Origin: Tetragonia tetragonoides
Taxonomy: Eukaryota > Streptophyta > Magnoliopsida > Caryophyllales > Aizoaceae
Assembly: GCA_038025085.1 (NCBI GenBank)
Contig: CM076144.1
Location: forward strand, 39,281,001-39,345,000
Direction of reading: 5' to 3'
DNA: 64,000 nt
Below the pieces are notes generated by a model. The model made no database searches. It was not told where the DNA came from and saw only the letters and a program-made list of their open reading frames with translations. A program made the translations under genes and the position numbers. Positions 10,844 to 19,808 of this stretch are shown here, piece by piece; positions within the stretch are counted from its first letter, which is position 1, and every line of letters begins with the position of its first letter.

Positions 10844-12329
10844 ATGCCTAAGACAACTGATGAAAGACTGGATGACCTCATGAGTGAGTTAGAAAGGTTT
10901 CGACTCAAGGTTGAAGATATAGAGAGGAAAAGAGAAGAAGAGTCAAGAATCCCTTCCGATTCCGATTCTGAGGAAGAAGTGTCAGATGCCATGCTGGCTA
11001 AGATCACCTCTGTGCTCAAGAGTAGCGGCTTGATCTCCAACTATAGTGCCAATGTAGGAAAGTTTGACACTAAGATCAAGGGTAAGCTTCCGGCCAAATT
11101 CTCTATGCCTGAAGTACCCACCTTCACGGGAGTTGATAACCCACAGGACCACCTGAAATCCTTCACTACCGCTATGGCTCTAAGGGGAATAACCAAGAAA
11201 CTCTATGCCCATCTGTTTCCCCAGACCTTTGATACACATGCTCGACGATGGTTCTACTCCCTAGATCTGGAAAGCTACCCAACTTGGTCCGATTTTACCA
11301 CGGTCTTCCTGACTCGATACAAGGACAATGCTACTCTCCCCATCACTTTGAGGGAGCTTGAAATTACCACTCAAGAGAGGAATGAGGGATTCACTAAATT
11401 CCTCCGTCGATGGAAATCCAAGATAGCTGAAATGGTGGAAAGACCCTGTGAAACTCAACAAATCAGGCATTTCATTAAGAACCTGCAACCAACCTATAAG
11501 AGTCACCTTCAATATCGGCCATCGACTCATACCAGCGTCTCTATGACGTCGGCATCCTCATTGAAGATGATCTCAACAAGAACAAGGACCAGGTCACCCC
11601 TAAGCCCTTTACTTAGGGGAGAGACAAGAGGACAACTGCTGGGGCCTCCTCTGGTGCTCAGGTTAATGAGGTAGCTGCTGTGAGTACCTTTGCTGAAAGA
11701 AAGCCACCAAGAGAATTCACCCCTGTTGGAATGACTCTGTCACATGCTCTTGAAAGAATGATCAAAAATAATCTGCTGCAGCCCATCGGACCTACTCCAG
11801 AACCATCTGTTAAGAGTCGCAACTGGAAAGAGGGGAATACTGCAAGTACCATCAAGGAAAAGGGCACGACACCGATAACTGTTGGGCTCTTAAACATGCT
11901 ATCCAAGATAGAATCGAGAACGGTACGATACCCTTACCAAAACCTGGTCAAGCACCCAGCAACTCAAACAACCCTTTAGGTGCAATCCTACATATTAGTG
12001 TTGAAGATGCCTTGGGACTCGAGATTGCCGGAATATGGGACAGTGACGAGGAGGATGTATGGGAGGTCCAAACCAGATCACCCATAGGTGTGGCCCATTT
12101 GACACGTTCTGGTCGTCATTATAGGCCACCAAACATCTACAATGATAAGATCCAACCTCCAGCTGAAGAAGAAATGGAAGAAGCTCCCGCGAAAGACAAA
12201 GAATCTCTCGTCACATGGCAGCTCAAAAGAATCAAAGCCGATATCTCCATTTGGCAACTCTTAGCCTCGTGCTACGAACATCGCCAGGCCATTTTGGAAG
12301 CAAACCCGTTATTTGAAGTATACTACTAA
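10844..12329 (+). pseudogene. Gag of E2 (or an E2/E3 chimera), frameshifted
   Basis: The likely start is MPKTTDERLDDLMSELERF. The central gag domain contains FSMPEVPTFTGVDNPQDHLK and LFPQTFDTHARRWFYSLDLE, close to E1 gag. The frame shifts near 11525. The next segment should hold a CKYHQGKGHDTDNC zinc knuckle, readable near 11830 only in yet another frame. The last part ends with a SIWQLLASCYEHRQAILEA segment, typical of the gag-protease junction in Tat elements. No protease or reverse transcriptase follows; gene B begins tail to tail within 40 bp of the stop. Gag would package the element RNA. This copy cannot make full-length Gag. Because E3 lacks a 5' half, this gag may be a recombinant. 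Confidence 0.8.
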
Positions 12330-12367
12330 GAAAAAAGGACAAGACTTGCTAGACAACTAGAGGTGGA

Positions 12368-13878
12368 CTACTCCTCCTTGTCTTTGACTTTGGGCTCTTG
12401 GACGGGTTTGCTAAGCTCATCAAGTTCCATTCGTTCTTTTGGAGCCCATCTTTTCCTACCATAGCTAGAAGAGGCCTTGTGATCATTAGGCCTATTTGGA
12501 GCTACTTCTTTGGCCGAGTGGGCCGGATTCTTCATTTTCTTAGATTGGGCTTTTGCCTTGCCTTTTCCCTTACCCTTAGTTTGGGGCTTGGAAGGTTTAG
12601 TGGGCCTATCAATTGGAGTTATCCTTACACCGCTTGGCTCATCATAGTTGCGGGCCTTGAACAACTCCTTTTCCTCCTCTAGAAGCCTTTGGTTGACTTG
12701 ATGGTCACCGCTCCAAATCCACTCCTCGTAAAAGCTAGACAACCCTTTTGAATGAGGGTATACCGGCTTAGTCCACACTTGGCGACGGTTCCAATGCCGT
12801 TCCCAATTAGACACCAAGGAGGATGTTAAGGGCCTTTGGCAAGGAGGTTCGCAGCTTACGTTCGGGATCCTTTGCCTTAAGCCATATTGGCGGAGGAGGT
12901 GGTTTGGCAGGAAGAACGTCAAAGTATACAAACGAATGATCCTCGTAAAGGGCACATTCTCACTACACCCTACGATCTTGGTAGTACGCCACCACGGGAC
13001 AAACGAAGCCGATTGGATGTTAGTGTAGAAGTATGCTATCCACTCCTCCCGAGAGGATACGGAGAACTTTCGACGCCTCGCCGGAAAATGTTTAGGGAGG
13101 AACTTCCTAGTGTCTATTGGGGCCTTAAGCAAGTGGAGCCTCTCTTGAAGCCATATCTGCACAAAAACAACAAAAGAAAAATTCAAGTCGATACAAGATG
13201 AGAATTTCACTAAATAAAGTTAAATCCACAAAGATTAAGACTTTATCACAATACTTACTTGAAGGAGTAAAGGGCTCCCGGTGAAGGACTCTTGAGGATT
13301 GCTCTTGAGCCTATCTAAAGCAATGATTGTCTCTCCCACGACCAAGTGCATAGGAGAGCTATCCCACTGTATTTGCTCGGTCACCCTAAGAAGACAAGCT
13401 TTGCCCCTATTGATGGTAAGCTTCTTTTCGGATGGAATAAGAGCATCTTCATTACCACCAACAAACAAATAATGATGGAGGAGGCAAAATACGAAGGCAC
13501 GTTTCTTGTACCTCATGTCCATCGCACCCTGGGCCTTGGAGGTGAAAAAAGTCACAAGCTTGGCAAGATCAACATCCTCACCATGAAGCACTTGACCCGC
13601 TTGGCGGGGAGACAACCCAAGGTACCTCACAAAATCCCCTACAAAAGCATTCCCCAAGAAAGGAACGGCGGGAGGGCTTTCGATTGGCAAACAAATTATA
13701 TCGGAGAACTCCTCCACCAAAGGACACATCTCATAAGCACCGAAACGGAAGACATGAAATTTTGGGTCCCAAAACTCAATGGAAGCATGAAGGAAATCCC
13801 ACAAAATCTTGACTTGTTTAAGGTGAAAGAAGGCATTGAGGTGGAAGGGAGTAAGCTCTAACCTCTCCTCTTACCACT
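12368..13878 (-). pseudogene. E3 gene B: DUF7745-like, two exons, 5' end missing
   Basis: Exon 1 runs 13878-13259 and contains EFWDPKFHVFRFGAYEMCPL, LGLSPRQAGQVLHGEDVDLA and MHLVVGETIIALDRLKSNPQ. Exon 2 runs 13156-12368, opens IWLQERLHLL and ends WAPKERMELDELSKPVQEPK. The borders are GTAAGT and GTGCAG. The stop at 12368 faces the gag stop at 12329. Exon 2 is rich in KGKGKGKAKAQSKK-type lysine runs. Upstream of LTPFHLNAFFHLKQ an in-frame TAA appears at once and no start codon fits. The TATA box and GCCGCT cluster seen before gene B in E1 and E4 are absent. The 5' end was probably deleted. Function unknown. Confidence 0.78.
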
Positions 13879-14234
13879 TTTCTATTTATTCCCTTTTATT
13901 TTCTTTCCTTCTTATTATTTTGATTATCAAGTTCCACTTTTATTCATTTTATTTTCTGATTTCCTTTATTAATATTTTCCCCTTTAATTATCTTTTTCTA
14001 TTTTGCTTTTCTTTATTTTATTTTTTTATTTTAGGGTAAGGGGTACCCCAAATGTGCTAAATTCTCGGGAATCCTAAATTTTTGAATGTCGTGATTTGTG
14101 ATTTCCGACCCGAAAATTAGTTGATTAAGTTCACATATGGGCATTTGCGTGATATTTTTGTGCGTGAATAAAATGCAATAATTTGTAACAGGTTTAATAC
14201 AAGCCCGAAAGTTGAAAATGCACTACAACAAATA
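13879..14234. other. T-rich spacer between E3 genes A and B
   Basis: A T-rich low-complexity tract to about 14035 is followed by GGGTAAGGGGTACCCC and unremarkable sequence. It corresponds to the A-rich spacers at 3560-3700 (E1) and 63110-63160 (E4) on the other strand. No gene is seen. Confidence 0.5.
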
Positions 14235-16115
14235 TCACTGGCCATCTTCGCCAGTACTCGGACCCGCCTGAGGCGACTCTCCGGGTCCACTCGATGATGG
14301 AGCACCTGAAGGACCGGGCTGAGACATCACCCAAGCTCTAGGGTCAAAAGCAAATAATGAACTCGTCAAGTAAGCGGGATCCAGTGAATGACGAGGTGGC
14401 TCCGACATGCCGGGATAGCCGCCATACCCCATACTCTCCTGACTCCAAGAACCCCTTGGAGGGATGGGAGGATACATGGGCATATGATAGCCCGGATACC
14501 CCATTTAGGGAGGCGGTGCAGGCCACTGCGGAAGATAAGGCACTTGGGGTGAGCTCCCCGTATCCACTCTAGCTCGAGGCGTCCCTTGATGCACCTCCGT
14601 ACTCTCTTGCCTAGGAGGAGGACGCTGCAGTGTAGGCACCGACTCCGGGGTACGAACAACTGGGGGCTTAGGAGGCCTCACCACGGGAACAGGCTGCGAA
14701 AATAGGTTCAAGGTCAGGAAATTATCAAAAATTCAAATCAAGCACTATTACTTGAAATGAACATACCTCTCAAACGTCAAACCGACGACTCGTGCATACA
14801 CTCCGAGACGCGAACCTGGAAAAAACCAATTCTTAAAGGCATGCATGCCCCTATAGATCTTCCGCGTCTCTGCAGCATCCAACTGTGCACGTAAAAGAAA
14901 AGAGTCAGTATAAATACAAAGGAAACATTGCAAATTACAATGGACTCTCACTTACTCCCCTACAACCAGCTGGTAGAGGCAATCCCTCAACCTCCTCATC
15001 AGGACCATGAAACTCAGGAATCAAGAGAACCTGAGGTGATCCATCCGCTCCTGTATAACTCACCAACATAGAAGGGAGAATAGGACCCGGAGAAGAAGCA
15101 GTCGCATGAGACGACGAAGAACTTGCAGCACTCTGCAAAAGACTCATTAAATATTAGACATATTTCTAAATTTCCAAACGAAATTAAGAAACAAAAAGTA
15201 CATTACTTATCGGGTCGGTAGAGAACTTGGGGCATAACCGAGCCTCCACGAAATCAGTATATGCCACCATAAGATCCACCTCAGGATTGGCCGGAAGCAA
15301 ATACTCAAGGGCATTCACCCCAACAGTAGCCGCCCTTACCTGCTCCACGGTAAGGTGACGAACATAAAGCATAGAATCCGGAGGATCCAAAGGAATCCTC
15401 GGAGTCGGAAGGTTGGAGAAAGTCTGCCTAATCAGTCTCTCTCCCAAGAACCACTCAAAACCGAAAGGACCCTCAATAAGGATCCTCCTCTGGTCATACT
15501 CCCAAGCACCCAAAAATCTATCCGAGAGACCTGGGAGGTAATCCGTCCAGGGAAACCAGTCAACCTACAAAAGCAAGAATGAGCACACAAAAGGATAAAA
15601 GGGACAAAAGAAGCACAAAGGAAAGTTGCTTACATCCTGAGCGGTCAAGGGATATATCGCCTCCCTAAGAGCGTGCAGCGTAGTAAATGGGCAAGATGCC
15701 CGTCCCTTCCAGGTCTGCATCGCTGGAAAAGACAAATCCCCTGTCTCGAGAAGAGGGGCAAGGTCGGAGAAATGCTCATAAAACCAAATCTAAGACATGC
15801 AAAGTACATGGATTAGGCACAAATTATTAATAAAGAGCCGAAAAACACAAAGTACAAGAATGGTAAAAGGAAATTACCTCTATAACCTTCCAATAACCGA
15901 CTAACGAGACGCGAGACGTGCCCTCCTCTCCACTGAGGCGGCTGGACTGCCTCAAACACCGTAGAAGACAAGAGTACGCGGGAAGACCCCAGTTGTACTC
16001 CGCAACTCTGTCCAAATCCCGTAAGCACGGGAAATAGCGAACATTGTACCTACTAGCTTTATCCGAAAAGATGGAACAAGCTAGAACATAGGCCAAGAAA
16101 AGGCGAGCGTGCCGC
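14235..16115 (-). pseudogene. E3 gene A: plant mobile domain protein, 5' truncated
   Basis: On the minus strand the exons carry, in order, LFLAYVLACSIFSDKASRYN, a segment around 15780-15640 with WFYEHFSDLAPLLE, then RRILIEGPFGFEWFLGERL and YVRHLTVEQVRAATVGVNAL (15513-15205), a Ser/Ala segment near 15130-14960 ending GLPLPAGCRG, LDAAETRKIYRGMHAFKNWF (about 14884-14767), and a proline-rich last exon from about 14697 to the stop at 14235. A TAA at 14505-14507 splits the last exon in frame. The first exon and the TFHTPxGEM segment are missing: the coding part meets a GCCGCT-rich block at about 16115. It resembles E1 gene A more than the E2/E4 type. The protein would be nuclear by family; this copy is dead. 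Confidence 0.72.
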
Positions 16116-16205
16116 TCCACCAAGCGGAATAGCCGCTCCAACTAGCGGTTTAGCAGCTCCACGTAGCGGTTCAACCGCTTGACGTGGCGGCTTGACCGCC
16201 TAGCC
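16108..16205. promoter_or_regulatory. AGCGG/CCGCT block at the broken 5' end of E3 gene A
   Basis: Eight or more AGCGG or CCGCT pentamers occur in under 100 bp, alternating in orientation. The block abuts gene A coding sequence directly, which suggests a deletion joined promoter-type sequence to an internal exon. No TATA box is evident between the block and the coding part. Confidence 0.5.
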
Positions 16206-16439
16206 CACTCTCTCACCTCTGATGTTTTATGGGCCATTGGTTCAAAATCAGTGGGCCCCACACGATGGTCCATAACAGTTGTTTGCGCGCCAAAGTCCGT
16301 TTATGAAAACATGACTACTTTAAAGCTACAGGCTTGCACATTTAAACTCGGCCAAATGGCATGGGCTCAAACCCGACCTAAGGTCTGAGCAACATTTTAT
16401 TACCCTTTACTACTTATCTTATTTCTAACGAAATATTTT

Positions 16440-16775
16440 TATTGTGTAACCTACAGCATAGGGTTCCCCTTTGACTAAAAATCGAAGGACGTTTATTGTT
16501 TGACCTACAGCATAGGGTCACCTTTCGACTGAAAATCGAAGGATTTTTATCTATTATCTTATTTCTAACGAAATGTTTCTATTGTGTAACCTACAACATA
16601 GGGTCCCCTTCGACTGATAATCGAGGGACGTTTATTGTGTAACATATAGCATAGGGTCCCCTTCGACTGAAAATCGGAGGACGTTTATTGTGTAACCTAC
16701 AACATAGGGTCCCCTTCGACTGAAAATCGGAGGACGTTTATTGTTTGACCTACAGCATAGGGTCAAACTCTCGGT
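16440..16775 (+). repeat. Tandem array next to the E3 purine tract
   Basis: About six units of 52-60 bp, one with an insertion, share CCTACA(G/A)CATAGGGTC, CCCTTCGACTGAAAATCG and GGACGTTTATTGTGTAA. The array lies about 140 bp before the purine tract. Confidence 0.85.
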
Positions 16776-16910
16776 CAAATAAACCGGGAAATTTATTACT
16801 CTAAAAATGATTGTTTATCTTTAACTGATTGTCACCTCACTCAATTTGCCTGTTTTATTGCAGGTATTGGCACAGGAATATTTTGACCTTCGCTCTATTC
16901 GAGCTCGGCC

Positions 16911-16924
16911 AAAGTAGGGTCTTC
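16911..16924 (+). promoter_or_regulatory. E3 polypurine tract
   Basis: AAAGTAGGGTCTTC directly precedes an LTR starting TGTAGACACC. It is a weaker version of the E2 tract AAAGTGGGGGCTTC. Confidence 0.75.
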
Positions 16925-18385
16925 TGTAGACACCAAAAATTGTGTCTATAATAAGTCCCCATAAAAGCTGATGATGAAAGGATTGGATTTTGCTCGAACT
17001 TGGGTTGCGAGAATAATTGCTCTGATGATTAGCCTAGTTCATTTGAATTAACCAGTGGAAGCCTTTTGTACAGTTGATCCAAACCAGTTGGACTCAATTC
17101 AATTGGAGTCCAAAACTGAGAGATAGGCCTCTTTGAACCTAAGGGCCCGAAAGGGAACCCAAACCCATGAGTCAACCCTTGGTTAAACCAGGGAACTCAG
17201 TCGATCCCGCGTGGCGCAATCCCGCGTGGCCCCCCTCGGAAAAGCCTCTCCCGCATGAAAGACATGCCAGGCGCCTATACAGGCACGCCGCTCCAGGTCC
17301 AAGCGGTGGCCGCTAGGACAAGCGGCTAAGCCGCTTGCCAAGCGGCTTGACCGCTTGTCCTGCCGGTTTGGCCACTCGGCATAGCTGTATGGCCGCCTGG
17401 ACCTTTTCTCGCGGACGGCAAATTCGAGGCCCATTCGATTTCCGTGCCAAACCGTGGCAGCTCCCCCTCTTCTATATAAACAAATCTTAGGGTTCAGTTG
17501 AGGAGGTTAGACATTCTCTCTGAAGGGTTGAGAATTTTAGAGGTTGGACATTCTCGCTGAAGGGTTGGACATTCTCTCTCTCTCTCTCTCATATTAAACC
17601 AGAAATTCTGATTCTACTCCTTTAGGGTTAGCCCTAACACCACAAAATAAGCCTTCACACTTCATCAAGAGCATGAATTTAAGCAATATAGCCCAATAAG
17701 TTCATTGTGAGCATCCACGTAATCCAACCTGAGGGTTTTCAATAATATTTATATTGTTTGTTATTACTAACAATTTTGGTTTATGTGATATGTACATGCA
17801 TGGCGCGTTTTGAGCAAAAGCCTTGTATTAAACCTAATTAATGGATGAATGAATGTTTTGATTTTGTTATTTATTGCTTTTGTTAGGAATGAATCATGCT
17901 TTGTTTGTGGATTGGTGGATAAATTATGTGTTTGTCCTCTAACTTGCAGGTTTTAGCATATTTATCGTTTTTTAGCAATAAAAGCATGTAATTTGTTAAA
18001 TTGTTAAAACTGGTCACAATAATAATTTTTGTTCAATCCATTAGTTAAAACTAGGAATTCAGACAAATTGAACCTTGTTTGGAACTGTAGCATTAATAAT
18101 TATATTGAATCGACTAGTAAAAGCCGTTGTTGTCAACGGGCGAGTTGAGTGCTTAACACCTTCCTAGCTCGTACCTACGCCCCCGAACTCATTTTTGAAG
18201 TCAATTTTCCCAATAAGGATTGGGGTGCACCGGAGTTGAGTTGACGTCTTTCTAGACTATCGATTTGACCTCCAAGGTTTGCAAATTACCTTAAAATTTG
18301 GTGGCGACTTCCGACAATCTTAATCATGTTCTTGGTACACAAATCTCTACGTGCATTCACACTCAAAGATTCACGAAATTCAAAC
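16925..18385 (+). repeat. E3 3' LTR
   Basis: It starts TGTAGACACCAAAAATTGTG, resembling the E6 LTR start at 33162. It holds a GCCGCT/AGCGG cluster at 17285-17400, a TATA box at 17472-17480, a CT microsatellite near 17574-17592 and, near its end, a hairpin block (AGCCGTTGTTGTCAACGGGC at 18122) with AACACCTTCC. The 3' edge is uncertain by about 30 bp because it joins E2 gene B without a clear duplication. Confidence 0.75.
17285..17480 (+). promoter_or_regulatory. E3 LTR promoter: AGCGG cluster and TATA box
   Basis: About nine AGCGG or CCGCT motifs at 17285-17400 are followed 75 bp later by CTATATAAA (17472-17480). Confidence 0.6.
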
Positions 18386-18389
18386 ACCA

Positions 18390-19276
18390 CCGCGCTCTCC
18401 CAGGCTGTCCGGAAACCTTAGCCCCGAAAGAGGGTCGAGGGAAGACGCGTTGAAAGAGGAGAGAAAAATACGGCAGCCTACAACAGGTCCCGCATGGAAA
18501 AAGGCGTCTCATTCAGAATATAGCCTTTTCCTAACCAAGAAGCTAGCGGCGGTAGACGTTTTCTTTGACCAAGCCCGAGGAACACGAGCTATCATATTAT
18601 CCGGCGACTCTATTAACCTCAGATGCTCACATAACCAAGTTTGAAGCATCTGGGGGCTGTCAGAAAAAGCTTCATGAGGAGAAATTTTCAACCTGTTGAG
18701 CCCAATAATAGTTTCCCCTACAACCAGATGCAAAGGAGAATGCCCTTCAACCATTTGATTAACCACTCGCAGCAACGAGGCTCTACCAAAGTTAGGTGAT
18801 TCTGCATTAGCAAACAATAGGCGGTTTAACAAGCAAAGTACAAAAGCCTAACGACGACAATGCTTGAAAATTGCATTCTTTTCAGAAGAAATAGCAAACT
18901 TTTCGCAGAGTTGAATCAAATCCACATCGACACCGAGAACCATGCTTTTGGCTTCTGCAGATGACAAACCCAAGGATTTCTTGTACTGATCCCTAAAACC
19001 ATCTCTCACATAAGGCATAGCTGGGGGAAGAACATCAGGCATATTAGTGATCGCAGCAAATTCTTCAACTAAAGGGCATAATTCAGAGTTACCAAAACGG
19101 AAAACATGTAGGTCAGGGTCCCAATAATTCAGAGCAGATCGAAGAAGGGGCCACAATATCTTTGTTGGTCTTAAGGTCAGCAACGTAGAAACATGGAATG
19201 GAGCCAATTCAAGTTTGTCTTCTATGGTCAGATTTTTACACCAGGCATCGAACAGGTTTTCAAAGGATTTCACCAT
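18390..19276 (-). pseudogene. E2 gene B: DUF7745-like, intronless, 3' truncated
   Basis: The start codon at 19276-19274 (CCATGG context) opens MVKSFENLFDAWCKNL. The core NYWDPDLHVFRFGNSELCPL and LGLSSAEAKSMVLGVDVDL follow. A TAG at 18848-18850 and a second stop at 18509-18511 break the frame. The segment PQMLQTWLCEHLRLIES runs through the position where E1 and E3 have an intron (between 18641 and 18640 here), with no intron present. The C-terminal lysine-rich part is missing because the E3 LTR adjoins. It is about 90 percent identical to the E4 copy by eye. Function unknown. Confidence 0.78.
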
Positions 19277-19339
19277 GGTAGAAGATTTGGGAAATTTGGG
19301 AGAGCTAAGGTTTGAAAAGTGATACAACATCAAGTATCC

Positions 19340-19440
19340 CGTAAATCCTATTTATAGGCAAAAACGTGGGCCAAAGAAGTCAGAAATCCACAAAAGAGCC
19401 CAAACCAGAGCCGTCAGCGGCTCTGTGACCCTGGCCCGGT
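19340..19440 (-). promoter_or_regulatory. Promoter of E2 gene B
   Basis: On the minus strand CTATAAATAGG (rc of 19347-19357) lies about 75 bp before the start codon, and an AGAGCCGCTGACGGCTCTG-type palindrome (19414-19432) lies upstream. E4 has the same layout with more GCCGCTAGCGGC units. Confidence 0.65.
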
Positions 19441-19808
19441 CCGATTTTTCCTCTCGCTCCAGCTCGCCCCATTGGTCCGGTCTGCCCGATTTAAGCCCAG
19501 TTTTGATACGCGCGTTGAATTACAAAGCCCGAGACTCTCTTAGTTTTATCTTTTTCAATTTTTCTTTTTTTATTATTTTTCCTTTTTTTTAGGGGGTATA
19601 ATGTGTAATTTTTGCTTTTTCTTGCAAATTTTTACCCTTTTCTTTATTTTATTCCCTAAATTAAGGCTTTCTCCTACTGTATAACACATTGCATATTTAG
19701 GGATCAGACGGGCATAATCGAGTCATCATATCATACATATCATAAAAATGCATAAAAACAGGAGTTCAAAATCTCAAGGTCAATGTCTACAAGGAAATCC
19801 TATACCGC
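19441..19808. other. Spacer between E2 genes A and B
   Basis: A T-rich stretch (about 19545-19660) and sequence matching 62914-63250 of E4. No gene is seen. Confidence 0.5.

Larger units (their letters stand above)
12340..18390 (+). mobile_element. E3: 3' portion of a different LTR retrotransposon inside E2
   Basis: The segment holds antisense genes B and A, a tandem-repeat array, a purine tract (16911-16924) and an LTR (from 16925) unlike that of E2. No matching 5' LTR lies to the left, so either the 5' half was lost or gag and leader upstream belong partly to E3. Both edges are approximate. The right edge falls between 18355 and 18390, where E2 gene B sequence begins. Confidence 0.65.

Noticed and set aside
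14221..14233. CACTACAACAAAT, an exact match to the CACTA-like terminus at 31419-31431
   Set aside because: It lies at the very 3' end of E3 gene A. There is no partner end, no subterminal repeats and no visible 3-bp duplication nearby, so it may be chance or an unresolved insertion.
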